Shown: positions 23,581-40,300 of the stretch, piece after piece
Layout: each line of letters starts with the position of its first letter
Position numbering within the stretch: the stretch's first letter is position 1
Assembly: GCA_030770545.1 (NCBI GenBank)
Contig: CM061107.1
Coordinates: forward strand, 6,536,001 to 6,600,000
Source: Macropodus opercularis
Taxonomy: Eukaryota > Chordata > Actinopteri > Anabantiformes > Osphronemidae
DNA length: 64,000 bases
Direction: 5' to 3'
Made by a program: the position numbers and the translations under genes
The notes under the pieces: model-generated
The model's database searches: none
The model's input: the letters and a program-made list of their open reading frames with translations, nothing else
Told to the model about the DNA's origin: nothing

Positions 23581-26500
23581 ATGCCCATCGTGTCTGCAAA
23601 CACAGGTACAGCTAAACGTGTAATCTGCTTCGCTCTGATGCTGGTGCTGCACGTTTATATGAAGCCTTTGTTGGTTTTTATTCATTTGATCCTGATATGT
23701 TGTTATGCAGGGCTGCATGAGACTCTGGCCCTGCTCACCTCCCAGCTCCACCCTGATGCCAACCATAAGGAGGACCTGGTCTTCCTCAAAGACGTCTTCA
23801 GTGAGAAGACCCTTGGCTTCCTCATGAAGGTGTGAAAGTGATGTCTGATTGTTTAGGATCCCTGATGTGAAGAAGTTCTTGGTACTACTGATTTTTTTTC
23901 CCCCGTAAAATAATAAAAATATAAATAAGTGTCTGCTTGTACGCTGTCCCATAATGTGTTCAGATCCATGACAAACTGAAGCAGTATGAGAAACAGAACC
24001 CGACTCCAGTTCTACACAGCGCCTCCTGTCTGGCAGAAGACGTAAGCTGTGGTGCTGTGTGTTACAGTGGTACTTAAAATACTACTAAAAATATTTGCAA
24101 TACTGCAAGCAGTGATTTTCTTTGCGCCAGCTGGCAGAGGAGCTTCAGAGTGGCCCGCTGGAGGGGGACGAGAGAGAGCTGCTTCTCCTGCTGAGCACTC
24201 CTCACCTCAAGGTGTCCGCACACACACTTTGCATGTTTCTAATCTGCTTCCCTGTTTGTTTTACCTGTGAGATAATAGACTGCGAGGCTTTTATCACTTT
24301 GTCTCTGGTTGACTGTACTTTCCACCTTGAGCTGCTTTGAATTTGGCCTAAGTGGATCATGTCTTGCATAACGGAGTCGGTGCTGCCTCGGCCTCTGCCC
24401 TGGCCCTCACACTGCCTAATTACTCTCATCAAGAGATTATGTTTAGTCGATTGGCTTCTAGCCAGACACGATGGCTGTGAATTCAGAGCACACATTTACA
24501 ATCCAGCCAGTGAAGACATTTGCTGTTTCTCCAATGTCTGTAGGTGTGAACATTTTTGTCATGTTGTCAATGGCTCATGCAGGCGGTGCTGTCAGCCCAC
24601 GACACAGTGGCCCAAAAGAACTTTGACCCGGTGCTCCCACCGCTGCCTGATGACCTGGACGACGACCTGGAGGAGGAGTCGGTGAAGATTGTCCGTCTGG
24701 TCAAGAACAAAGAGCCACTGGTGAGATGTCTGGTCAAACACAAACACGATCTGCTGAACTTGAGACACGTTATCAAAAATCAGAGTAGCCAAGAAAGCAG
24801 CAGAGAAACGCTTGTGTTGATCAGATCTAAATTAGTCACAGCTGTCACAGGACTCTCTTGGCTCAGTGAACTCAGGTTGGATCTCTGCATCCAGATGTGA
24901 TTTATTGTTGGGTGTTTTCTGCCAGGGAGCAACTATTCGGAGAGACGAATCAACGGGGGCTGTAATAGTGGCCAGAATCATGAAGGGAGGAGCAGCCGAC
25001 CGCAGTGGTGAGACCAACTGTTTGGAAAACATAAATCACAGTGTTAGTTGTCTTTATTATCTGTGATAAATGTAAACGAGGGTCGTAATAAAATGCTGAA
25101 TTGCCTGTCAAACTGGACTTTATCACTACTGACAGACAAGTGAGGAGATTACGTTGTGTAACCCCATGAACTGTTTACAGATCAAATCCTTGGGATTAGT
25201 TCCACGAGATTGCATATTTTGAGATTATCTAAAGGGTTGCTCATGGCTGTTGCCATGGAGAAGTTAGAACTTGATGCCAATAGGAAGTTACTGGTATCAT
25301 CTGAGCTGCGCAGACTTAAAAACACCCTTAATGCTGCTACACATGCTGTGTCTTTCCTTTTTTATTTTTAGGTCTGGTGCATGTTGGGGATGAGCTTCGA
25401 GAGGTCAATGGGAACCTGATAAACCACAAAAGGCCGGATGAAATTAGCCAGATTCTGGTGAGGAAACCTGTTGGATTATTAGTTCAGGTCCTGTTAATTA
25501 GACAACAGTGATGGCAGTGAATACATTTCATAATGATAACACTGAAATGTTTTTGTCAGTCTCAGTCACAAGGATCCATCACCCTGAAAATCATCCCAGC
25601 TGTTGTAGAAGACGACAAACTGAAGGAAAGCAGGGTGAGAGCTTGGCGTCCGGATGTACTACCAGCAGCTGTCTCTTCCAAAAGGAACAGATTGATTCAT
25701 GTTTTCAATATTCACCCAGATTAGACCCCGGACATTTTTAATAGATGGCTCTGATTATCTCAGTGGGAACAGCCCGGTCAATTTTGATATATGGGTTTAA
25801 TGTCTTTTATTTCTAACTCCCATCCCCTCCAGGTCTACCTTCGGGCTTTGTTTGACTACACGCCCTTTGAGGACAAGGCCACTCCGTGTCAAGAGGCGGG
25901 ACTTCCTTTCAAAAGAGGGGACATTCTTCAGGTGGTGAGCCAAGAGGACGCCACCTGGTGGCAGGCCAAGAGAGTGGGTGACTGCAACCTTCGTGCTGCC
26001 CTCATCCCCTCCACACAATTCCAGGAGAGGTAGTTTATCACACCGAGCCGTCCAAAAAGTGACACACTGCAGCTTGTAAATAGAAAACAAACCTGCCTTT
26101 ATGCTTTCTTATAAGACGCCTGAGATACAGGATGAAAATGGGTTCGCTCCCCACTCCATCATCTGCCAAAGCGCCTACATGTGAGTCCGTTTCCCTTGTG
26201 CAATCACAAATGGTCGTCCACAACCTCACAACCATAAATGTACAAGAAGCGTTTATATACAGACGCAGCTCGTATTCCAGGTCAAATTTAATCTAACCAA
26301 GGAGATAGAGAAAGAGGGATTACGTTAGAACAGGGCCTCTGATGTTAATCTCTGAGAAAATATGTAATCCATGGTTTCAATTCTTAATCCAATTGTAAAA
26401 GGTAAAATAAAGTGTGTATTTATTTTTAGAAAAGGGTGGTCGCTAAGCTCTGTTACACATTAGCTGCATGAAAGGAAATAGTGTTGAAAAGCAAAGATCT

Positions 26501-29309
26501 AATTGAATAAATCATTAGTGAGTTGTGATGGATTTCTAGATGCACCGTGTAGTTCGTGTGATATTGTGCCACTCTCTACAGTGATACTGTGTTATTCCTT
26601 GCATTGCTAACCCCAGATGACCGAGCAGAGAGAGGTACGTAGTCCGAACCCATCTCTCATTCCAGGACTCACTACATGTCATGGCAGAACTTCGGTTCTC
26701 TCAGCCGTCCATCTGAACCAGACTCTAGTGCTCTTCCCCGTTTCCCCACTTCTGAGTCACTTCTACCCACACACCCAACCCTAGTAGCTGACTGCTCAAC
26801 CTGCTGTGCTCTGATGTGACATGACCCTCACCGTCAACCTCTCCTCCCTGCTCTTGTCCTGTTTTCTCTTCCCGCTTGCCGTCCTGCAGAAGACTGTGGC
26901 CATGAGGGTGCTGTGAATGGAAAGGACATAGGTGAGGAGGAACAAATGGGTTTATGCAAAACACTGCAACATCTCACTGCCAGATCTACGTGCTAATCCA
27001 TCCTTTTTTTTGGAAAATGCCGTCAGCATTTGAGGTTTTGTCCTGGACTCCTTTGCATTTTATTGCTTAGTTAAGGCCACATTTTACAGCTGACTATTGA
27101 ACCAATGCATCACAGGCCAGTTAACAGTTTGTACTTGAGGTTTCCTCGCTGCCTGATTTCAGTGAGATTGTGGTTTGTTGTTAGCCACCGAAAGCATTAC
27201 CACATCCATTTTAACCTGGACCTTATTTTATTATCATTGCCAGTCATGCACAGCGTCACCTTTTGAGATGTGAGATGATCTGAAGATACAAATAGTTTGT
27301 TCACTTGTGCGACCTCCGAGGAAAAGATGCTGCCTTTCATTTAGTTTCATTTTCCTCTGTCTGAGGTTTGTAGGTATCAAACTAAATTATATTTACAAAA
27401 ACTAGTTGATAGTAAAGTATGTTAGGAAAAAAGCAGCCTAATTGTGATGATGCTGATTTGACAATAATGTGAAAACTGTACAGGTTGAAAATGGAAGTTC
27501 TGCTTTTGTGTTTGGATTGAAGTGGCTGTTTGTTGTGGGGGTGTGTTCATACCCAGCACGCGCTTATTGCTCCGACTGAGGCTTTTGTGCTTCAACGGTC
27601 TTCTCGGACAGGCTTCGTTCTCATTTGTGCTCCATAAATGGCCTCTCTTCATCACGCAACAACTTGAAGGTGCTGTGTTTATGTTTGAAGGGCCGGGCGC
27701 AGCATGCATGGCTTCTGCTCTGTTAAGATTTACGTTAAGCTGGTTGACTAAATATCTAATGTGAGCTGTAGTTTCTCCCAAGAGTAAGGCAGCCCCTGCC
27801 TTCTGTGGCCATGCTTTCTCATGGGATTTTTACTCAGGTACTCTTACTGACTTCTCCTGGTGTTGTTCAGTGTGGTTGTTGTGTGATGGATGAATGAAAG
27901 GGAATATGAATTTTATTCAGTGAGGCCAAGATGCACTGAGTTGTTCATTTGTGTTCGTCTTGCTGAGGGTATTGATCTCTGGCCATCTCACATTGTTGCG
28001 TTCATGTCTTTGACCACAGCCAGCCTACGCAGAAGTTTCCGCCTCAGGAAAGATCGTCAGAGTTCATCCACAGAATCGCACACTCCTGATGCAAATCACT
28101 CGGACTTTCTGATTTATGAGGAAGTAACACAGTATCTGCCACGTCCTGGACAGCGGCCTCGCCTTGTAGTATTAATAGGTATGAGCCGCTGTGGGACAGT
28201 AAAATGTGCTATAAACTGCTGGAAAAAGCGTTGTTCAAATATGATCTTTGTTGTCACAGGTTCTCTGGGAGCCCGGATCACTGAACTCAAACAGAAGGTG
28301 ATCGCTGAGATTCCGCATCGATATGGTTTGGCTGTGCCTCGTAAGCCTGCTTGCTTTTTTTTATGAAATGATTATTATTAGTGATTATTCCTGTAATAAG
28401 TGTGATTTGTCTGCTTTGGAGTGAACTGTGTTGTTTCCTCAAAGGTGCTGACATATACAGTCTTAACCTTTTTCTCAATTTTTCCTCCTTGGCTTCATCT
28501 GGTGATGCATCCTGAAGACACAACTCGAGCCAGGAAGGGTCATGAGAGGGAAGGAGTAGAGTACCACTTCATCACTAAAGCTGCTTTTGAGGCGGACATC
28601 CAAAATGGCAAGTAAGTGTAATAAGTCATTTACTTTATACCCAAGAATGGTTAAGTATAAAGCAGTTATAGTTATTTTTGTTTATATATAATGTTAATTG
28701 TGCTGTTTGTGCAGGTTTATTGAATATGGGGAGTATAAAGATAATCTGTACGGCACCAGTTTGGAATCCATCCAGAGAGTTTTAGATCAAAACAAGGTTT
28801 GCCTGGTGGATGTGCAACCAGAGGTTAGTGTTAACAGTACAGCACTTGCATGTCACAGAATGAGATCTACACATAGTGGTAGAGTACAACATGTCACTAA
28901 GTTGTTTTTTTTTTTTTCTACCACATTCAGGCACTGAAGATTTTGCGGACGGCAGAGTTCAAGCCGTACATCATCTTTGTAAAGCCTCGCATCTACAACA
29001 GTCAAAGGAAACCGCTTGGGTCGTCTTCCTCGCTCTGCTTAGGGATCACTGTGAGTTAAAATTAAATCTGCCCTCAGGAAATCTATGTGATAAAGGTTGT
29101 GTCAACACTAGTTTTCCACCGTTGACCAGGATGAAGACACATCAGAAATGAAGCAGTCAGCAGAGCAGGTGGATGAGTGCTACGGCCATTGGGTGGACTA
29201 CGTGCTGGTGAAGGAAGACCCAGCCAGTGCCTTAGCGGAGCTTCATGTCGTAGCGGAGAGAGCGCAGATGGAGCCACAGTGGGTGCCTGTGTCCTGGGTG
29301 AGGAGCTAG
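23581..29309 (+). CDS. mpp3: MAGUK p55 family member 3 (MPP3)
   Basis: Membrane-associated guanylate kinase scaffold that assembles polarity and adhesion complexes at the membrane. Eighteen coding exons: 23581-23605, 23711-23829, 23964-24041, 24131-24211, 24583-24720, 24926-25007, 25372-25457, 25560-25634, 25833-26029, 26116-26180, 26617-26634, 26890-26931, 28020-28178, 28260-28340, 28518-28611, 28715-28823, 28931-29050, 29130-29309; total 582 aa (human MPP3 is near this length). Domains: two L27 (about 8-118), PDZ about 137-218 with PLGAT carboxylate loop, SH3 about 228-296, hinge, guanylate-kinase-like about 385-570. The kinase P-loop is degenerate (LVVLIGSLGAR), as expected for a non-catalytic GK. 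GLHETLALLTSQL and GATIRRDE favour MPP3 over MPP7 or MPP4. ATG 23581 (GCCATGC context, MPIVSAN) is preferred over the in-frame ATG at 23569. Exon 11 is only 18 nt. Confidence 0.93.
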
Positions 29310-29946
29310 CCTGCGTACACGAGCCCAAACACTTCAAACTGCAAAGTGAGCTGCTGCTGCTGCTGCTGCTTGAGGACAGATAAAACTGCAAAGCCTCCAT
29401 TGGTACAAATGTTTACTGCCATAGACATTCCACAAATACAGGTTTGTGATAGGTGAGTTGGCTGAGTCAAGCTAGTCTTTGTTTTATATTCCTGTGTAAA
29501 GTGACAGCTGACATACCTACTGTGTATCTAGACAGTACAGTAGCTTTGTAACAGCATGTGGTACATGCATGTAGGACCAAGTTCCTAAAGAGATCTGCAC
29601 TATGTGATCAGTTATGTATGTTTACTGTAATAGCATCTAGAAAGTGAAGTGCCATATCAGATATGTATTGTGAAACAAATTTGCAAACCAACTGATCAGC
29701 CAGGAAACTGTACTGTTACTGTTGCAACTCTGCTTTGAAAAAACACTGAATTAAATGCAAGATGTAACATTTTGTTTAATTAACTTGTGGGTTCCACTTT
29801 GAACGTTAAGTAAAAAAAAAGCAACTTGTGTCTGAGCATTTACTGGGGAAACCATTTACTTTAGAATGACTTAACTATTACAAACCAAATCCTAAACAAG
29901 AGGAATATACATATGTGGTTGCATTGTATTTAATACACAAGGCCCT
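29310..29946. other. Convergent 3' ends of mpp3 and psmc5
   Basis: The 637 bp between the two stop codons hold the mpp3 3' UTR, with ATTAAA at 29750-29755 on plus. On minus an ATTAAA lies at 29929-29934, only 13 bp past the psmc5 stop. A (GCT)7 run sits at 29350-29370. Confidence 0.5.
29350..29370 (+). repeat. (GCT)7 trinucleotide microsatellite
   Basis: Seven uninterrupted GCT triplets about 40 bp after the mpp3 stop codon, inside its presumed 3' UTR; not translated in the gene model. Confidence 0.85.
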
Positions 29947-33034
<3,088 letters not shown>

Positions 33035-33190
33035 CTTGGAATTTTTGCATCCGCTTGAACACTGGCGTATTTCCGGCAAACGTCTTCCTCTAATCTAAAG
33101 TAGGTAAGTGCGTACAGCGCCGCCTACTGGTATTAAACCAAAGCACATCTCAGCGGTCACACGCCACAAACTGTAGGGGGCGAAATACAC
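33035..33190 (-). promoter_or_regulatory. psmc5: psmc5 promoter with ETS- and CTCF-like motifs
   Basis: TATA-less upstream region. On minus it holds GCCGGAAAT (about 33069-33077), an ETS-family core typical of housekeeping promoters, and CCAGTAGGCGGCGC (33117-33130), a 13/14 match to the CTCF core. On plus, ACTGTAGGGGGCGA at 33170-33183 matches 11/14. Motif matches only. Confidence 0.45.
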
Positions 33191-34672
33191 ACGATTACTT
33201 AGAAACATCACAAAGCACAAGAAGAGAAATAAAAAAACTATTTCTATGATAATAAAGGAACTATTGCAAATTCCATTATAACAGACAAAGGTAAGATGGA
33301 GAATTAATAGGATGCTGTGGAAAATAGATATAGTTTTCGCATCTCCTTACACACTATCTTTATGATCACGTAATAACAAGCACGTAATGGATTTTGCTGA
33401 TTAAAATTAAACACGTATTATAATACATTCATAACGGTTTATAACAACTGTCTTGTTTTTACTATAGTACCTGAATAGACTTTAAATTAAGAACTAAAGC
33501 ATTTTCACACATATTGTTATGAACAACAATAATATTAAATACATTTTCATATGAACATTCCTTTAAATAAAATTGTTTTTGTAATAGGACATAATCACTT
33601 TTAAAGAGTGTAAAACTATAATTTGTAAGTATATTTATTGTAAAAAATACTCCAAATATAGAAAAGATAAAGGTTTTTGATTGATGCAGAGCATGCAAGC
33701 AATTTTACAAAGAGGCTGTACAAAAACATTTGTATACATAGCATTTTTCAAATATGGCTGACAAAAATTCTCAAAATTGGCTAACATGGAATGTTTAAAG
33801 TAATGCTGGACATCCCTGCATACAAAACGCTGGCAAAATATAACTGATCTATTTAAATGTGGTCATGAAAATATAAATTTGGTGCATTTTTAACACACAG
33901 ATTACAGTTGCATTCTTATATCATTAACACCAGTTAACCTTTCTGGGAAGTACAGATCTTAAAGAAGGATGTTTTAAATGAAAAGAGCCTGCACAGTTCT
34001 TTTTCCTGATATTAATATAATGCACCGGCAATACCAATAATAAATGCAAACAGTATGTAAACATTCAAGGAACACAAGAGCTATTGAATTACAGCTGGAC
34101 AGAGAGAATACCTGTCAAATAAGGAGCTCATTCCTGCTCCAACAGAAAGCTTTCCAGGAAATCCTAATTTAATAGCAAAGAAAATGTACTTTAAATGATA
34201 TATCCACCCACATAAAACAAAGACCTTTACAATTAGTGGTCCCATGTCAACAACATCTACATTGTTTGATTTTATATAAAAAATAATATGCTACCATACC
34301 CAAGTCAGATTGAGAGGTTACCAGACATCAAATATTGTTCCTACTGAAACATTATGGCTTTACACGTCAAAGTAAACACAGTTTTTCAAAATAAAACACA
34401 GTGGAAAGCACCTTGACAGCACCAATGCCTAACATGTGTTAAGCAAATTGTACCATGAACAAAACAAGGCAGATTTGAACAGGCTCAAAATGACAAACAA
34501 TGCAAGGCAAACACAATGGCAACAAAACATATTGATCACCACTTTGGTCACATTTTTTTTTTTTTTTACAAACATGACAAGTTGGAAAAGTATCCAACTT
34601 AGAAGCTGGTATTTTGCACCTTTATCGGTGAGAATTGCTTGTTTTTTGCTGTGGCACCTCTGGAATGTGTGT
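33191..34672 (-). other. Intergenic region and smarcd2 3' UTR
   Basis: Very AT-rich, no ORF with support. TTTATT at about 33629 (AATAAA on minus) would end a smarcd2 3' UTR of about 1 kb. A T-run lies at 34551-34567. Confidence 0.45.
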
Positions 34673-37600
34673 TTAGGTGAGCCGGATGCCCAACACCTGC
34701 TCCAACTCTTGTCTTCTCTGCTGCACCTGAAACAAAACCTGTTAGTGTAAATTAAAACAAATGTTAAGCAAAGCAGTTAGTAAGTCCTTACTTTAGAGTA
34801 AACGTATCTGCCCACTGCCTCTGGTACCCAGGGTGCTTGGTAAAACTCAGTCCTCCTTTCCTCCTCTGGGTTTCCCGTCACATCTGTCATTAGCTGATGA
34901 AAAGAGCACGTAACATTGAACACAAGGGGAACAACAGTTTTATTAACCATCATTAACCAAATGATGCCTACTGACTTACCTTTAGATCTCTACATTGAGA
35001 CTTGAGCCAGTCCTGGATGAAATCCTGTGGATTATTGCTGAAGCTCAGCATGAAGTCTCTCTCAGTCTTTAGTTGGTTAATGTACTCAATTGTCTCGTGG
35101 ATCTGCAGTAAAGCCAAACAATGCGATAACTGATTAAAATTAAAAACTTCTTTCACGTAAAGTGCAGGTATCAGTGGTAAACTGGAAGTCCTAACCTTCA
35201 TCTCAAGAGCTGCAATTTCCTGTTGGTTTGTTGTGGATGACAGAAAACTGTTCATTTGACCCTTCAGTGGGTCGTCCACCTCCACATCAATGTCATAGCA
35301 TGCAGTCTTCTTCTGATCTGTGGGGTCAACACTGCTTCGAGAGAACACAAAGACAGCAAGGTGGGGTTGGATGTTAATCAAAGTGCAGGAGTGATGCTGA
35401 TTACGTGATTGTAAAACACACCAGTGAGTACTGCAAACTCAAAACATCTAACCGAGATGTTTCTAAAAAACACATTTTAAGAGGTTCCTGTGCGACAGTC
35501 ACAATTCCACAGCATGAAAGTGGGAGAACTATCCACACTGCTTTACCTAATGATGTGATTGATAATGATGGGGTCAGGGTGCTGCAGCAGACCCGCCAGT
35601 TTCATGGGAATCTCAGAGAACCTCATGCGATGACACCCAAAAATCTGTTGATTATACAACAGGTTAGTCTCATGTACTTGAAGTTTAACACATTTCTACA
35701 AAAGCATTGAGTAGATATTAAACACACATTCGATTTCTTCCTATTTCTCATGCTGTCACTACACGTTTAAGTTGACATTATTGACATAGGAACCAGATTA
35801 GGTTATGCCATGCACACATATATTCCCTAAAATAAATAATAATGATCCTGCAGTAGGTCACAAGGGTACTGTAGAGAATACCGCATTACCTGTCTGAAGT
35901 AGCGGTTGCAGTTAATATACTCCTTCTCATGACTATCCTGCAGCTTGTTGTTCTTGATGTAAAGCCAGAGAGCTTGCATGATGCTGGCCCGTGTCTGCGT
36001 GTGCACACCCAGTAGACGAGCAAGCCGTGGGTCCAGTTTGTACTGAGGTGGCTGAGACGGACAAAGTTAATAAAAAGCAGTTTGACCAGATTGAATCATT
36101 CTGTTGTCTACGTGCAACTGTTTTGTATTTACACACACACACCTGGTGATCGAGCATGAGCAGTAAAGTGCACTTGACATTCACGTCACCGGGCCTTTTG
36201 ACCTGGAAACCATCAGTCTCCTGAGTTGTGGGCATTCTGTGCCACTGAAATATAAACATTTAGATCACTTTAATGGCATTTGTTAACATATGTTAAACAT
36301 TCACTGGAAAAGGACACCATTTACTGTTCATTATCAGCCTACTCGTGTCTTGTCTTTGTATACAGACAAAATACAGATAATAGATCTACCATCTACAAGC
36401 AAACAAATGCACTCAGGTGATACTGGATCAGTGCCAGTTTTACAAAGCAGCACAATCACTAGTGTGTTTGCTTTCACTACAGTTGTTTTTGTCATATGAG
36501 CCAAATGTTAATTCAACTGTAAAAGAATAAACGTCCGTTACACAAAACTGGTTTAACCCAACTGGTGAGACTTGTGAAACGAACAGTGAAAGCCATCTTC
36601 CAGATCCCCCTCCCCCTGCTCTCAAACAAGCAGAGGATCGGTTCCAAAGCTTTACTGAATCCAGCTGAACTCTTTGTCCAGGGCTTGAGAACAAACAGCA
36701 AAACCACAACATTTTGGTGTTAATGTGGCTGAAATCTCACACATCCAGTGCTCATGACACGATGTCATACCTCGACTAAGTGGTTGTCAGGCCCATAAAG
36801 TTCCTTATCAAGCTCTATCACCAGGCTTTTGAAGAAAGATGAGAACTTCCTCTTCTGTTTGCCAGTCTAAAATGACAGAGGGTACAAAAGAGGGTGTTAA
36901 ATGAAAAGGCAGCAAGATCTCCCTGTATGTCCTTAGTGTGCTGTGTCAGGCTGTGCAGCTGCATTGTTTGGCTCTGACCACACTGGGGGTAGCAAAGCAC
37001 AAAAGTGCAGACAACTAGAAAAAGCTGTAGTGCAGCCTCTCCCCAGTGCTGTCAAAGTCCGTTTACACAACATAAACTCCTTTCACTCCTTCCCTCATAT
37101 CCCCCCACATTTTCTGTTACTCCATGCAAGACTCCTACGCATGTCTAAGCCAATGAGCAAGGGGAAAAAAATTAACTGAAAGGAAAAAAAAAATCCTCCT
37201 CCATGTGGCCTCAGATGACACAATGAGCTGGAGCTGATGGAGGGAGGACAGGCATGCTGGTTCGTGGTATGCAACAGCCAGTGGTTTCAATTCCCCATTT
37301 CAAGAAAGAACATGAGCTAGTGTGTGAATGTGTGTTAGGAGACGTGGGGTGGAGTGAGGAAAGCTGTAAACACACATCTGGATGCACGGTCTGGGCCAAG
37401 GACACAGGCCAACCAGAGCCGAGTGTCTGAAGTTTTCAGGAAAACAACAGAAACTGAAATACTTGGATCCAAGTCAGACAATTGTGAAACAGAGAAGATT
37501 CAGATGTTCACATACTTCTTCCAGAAGTTTACCCTCCACTCTCAGCTCCCAAGAGGACACCTTCTCTGCCTCTTCGCCCTCAGGCTTACTGGGCGTGTAC

Positions 37601-40300
37601 GTGTTGGAAATGTAGATGCGGAGCTTGCGTTTTTGCTGCATCATTGAGATTAACAAACATAGAGGTACATTATGAATTCTAGTAAAAAAAAAAAAAATCA
37701 AACAGAACTGAACAAGAGTATAACTGATGGAGGCAGTCAATTCAATAACAATATAATCATTATGCTTCCTGTTCTACATACTAGTTCAGCTGATCGCAGA
37801 ACATTATTCCCACACTGAAATCATCTTGCCTTCCTACACACAAGAAATCCACAGGAAATGACTCATGTAGCCCAGTCTTAGTTTTCATTGGTAGATGTTG
37901 ACAAATTAACCAATACTGAAATCTTGAGTTCATTATCAGCTTATTCTAGCTTTTATAGAACTTGAGAGCCTATTGTCAAAATGTTTTACCGTCTTTAATT
38001 GTCCAACAATGCAATCATAAAGACATACCATAATGGGTTTCTTGATGGCCTCCTGAATTTCCATGCGCTTTCGGGCAATAGTCTGATCCAGTTTCCTCTC
38101 AAAGGCCAAAAGGTCCATGTAGGCCTGAGACTCTGGGACCAGGTCTCGGATCTGAAGAGCCAATAGCAGGATGCAAGTAATAAACAACTATACTACAACT
38201 ATAATCCAAATGCACCCACAGGGGTTTAAAAATTTTCTTACCCTCTGTGGAAGAACCTTGTCAGCCATTTTGCGTCTTTTTGGTCTAAATCACACAGAAA
38301 ATATCACAGACAAGACAGTTTAGTTACTTGCAATGCTTGACTGTTCATTCAAAGCAATGGTCTGTGTTGCTAACATTTAGCGGATCCAGCAGCTATAAAT
38401 ATGACTATCACACAAAGATGTATTAGTACTTGCTGACAGTGGTTTTAAAAGAATGACCTTCAATAGCCAGTTTAGAGGGAATCAACCTCACACTGCCACA
38501 AACAAGTATAACAGAAAGACGTCATTCACTTCAGCTGATTATAAATTATTCGTGCTGATTTCACCATGTGATAACAAAATCTTGGCCAGTGTTATCGCTC
38601 CGCTGACTTCCCCAAAGACGCACCTCAGGCCTCCACTTATCATTTCTGTCAACTACAAAAAGCTTTATTCTTTCTTTAATTCAATTACACAGTTCCTGAT
38701 CATTATGTCTCAATTTAATTTTGAAAATCTGTAACGACTATTTAAGATGTTGCTTCTGGCCTTGTGGCTCACTAATCTCCCAACAGTGGAAATTTTGTTA
38801 AGAACTTTGTTAAAAACCTTTTAGAACAAGGGGTTCATTGTCAGTTAAGGTTCAAATACTGCCTTGCATCATGGCTTGATATATGTAGGATTGTGGCGCC
38901 AGTGAGTAGTCTGAAGTCAAAAATACCCCCTAGTGTCGACTGCTTTGAAAGCAAAGACCAGTCATGAGATACTATTTTTGTGTCTGTGTGACCTGGGCTG
39001 TTTTAAATAGAAAAGCAACTATACGAACAGATTGCAGACAGAAGAAATACTTGTTGTTAATGAGGCACAACAGGCAAAACGTTGCCACTAGGCCATAAAA
39101 TGTCTATGGTACAATATAAAACACCTCAAACCCTAAACTGTGTTGTTCAATTAACCTTGTTATATTAATCGTGACTCCTTTTCACACACACACTCTTTGC
39201 GTTCCCATGCTTTACCCTCGTCTGAGGCCTCCGCCCAGCGCGTCTTGCTGCTGTTGCTGTGGATGCTGATGAAGGAACCTCTTTCTTGAGATGTCCATGC
39301 TTGGAGGCCCCATGCCTGGTCGCATTGGAATGTTCCCACCACCATAGGATGGACCAGCTAACTGCCCCCCCATGGAAACCATGGGGCCCCCAACTCTATT
39401 GGGTGGCATCCCAGTGCGCTGCAAAAACAACGAAAGAAGCCGTTTAGAGAGAAAACACACTGTGTACAGCAGGAAATGTATGAAGAGCCATAACATCTAA
39501 ACCAGGGGCAGCCAGTCCTGCTGGTTTTCCAATTAGCTGCTGATTAACTGAACACGTCTGACCAAGATTACCAGTAGTCTAGGACAGGGAGAGTTGGAAA
39601 ACCAGCAGGACATTGGCCCTGGAGGACAAGGACTGACCTCCCCTGATCTTAACGAAGACAACTGTAATTAATGCCTGTCAATAGAACATTAAACACGCAG
39701 GCTCTGACACATGGCAGTAATGATTCACTGACTTCTGAAGCTAACTGACGGAAAGCTACTAGCACCCACGTGATTTGCTCTGTCCCACATGCGCCAAACT
39801 CAGTCCAGCGATTACACTTTTGTTTAAACTTCTAAATATTGTGCCACAACATGAACAAACACTATGACGCCAGGTCAAAAAGTTACATTCAGCCAGTTTA
39901 ACACGCGGCGGTAACTCAGTAAGTTCTAGTTACAAATGCGGAAGTAGTGTCCACACCTTGATACTTGAGACTGTTCGTGTTTAAACTCTATTATTTTGAC
40001 ACATCTCTCCCGGATTAACAACTTTAGTCGCTTTTCTTTAAAACCACACATAGGAGTTAATTTCTGGAATAACAGACTTTGGGGAGGCACGTAAAATATC
40101 ATCGCCCAGTGCCAACTTTGACCAAGGTAAGTGTGCAGAAAGCCGACCTGGGGGTACTGCGGAGCGCTGCTCATGCTCCGGGGATACCCCCCCGGAGGCT
40201 GCGGCATTCCTGGCATCCTCATGCCCGCTGCATGTCCAACACTCATGGGGCTCATGTTGGGAGTCATCGGAGGACCCGCGTATCCGCCTCTCGATGCCAT
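34673..40300 (-). CDS. smarcd2: BAF60B, SWI/SNF complex subunit SMARCD2
   Basis: Accessory subunit of BAF chromatin-remodelling complexes, bridging transcription factors to the ATPase core; the mammalian orthologue is needed for granulocyte differentiation. Thirteen exons on minus: 40300-40148, 39418-39216, 38284-38242, 38151-38029, 37635-37516, 36866-36771, 36244-36143, 36051-35890, 35644-35547, 35331-35196, 35102-34980, 34893-34792, 34726-34673; 1515 nt, 504 aa. Gly/Pro/Met-rich N-terminus (MASRGGYAGPP), glutamine run QQQQQ near residue 105, basic KRRKMADKVLPQR, central KRKLRIYISNT region, SWIB/MDM2 domain about 281-357, then a C-terminal coiled-coil region. The end LEQVLGIRLT is what I recall for SMARCD2 and differs from the IRNT end of SMARCD1, deciding the paralogue. 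Confidence 0.95.
39502..39622. mobile_element. MITE-like palindromic element in smarcd2 intron 1-2 boundary region
   Basis: Perfect 18-bp inverted repeat: GTCCTGCTGGTTTTCCAA at 39515-39532 and its complement at 39594-39611. The pairing extends outward imperfectly (CCAGGGGC at 39502 against GGCCCTGG ending at 39622). The sequence resembles a hairpin element with 'CTGCTGGTTTTCCAA' arms that I know as frequent in teleost genomes. It lies in the first smarcd2 intron. No coding capacity; probably a non-autonomous DNA transposon remnant. Confidence 0.65.
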
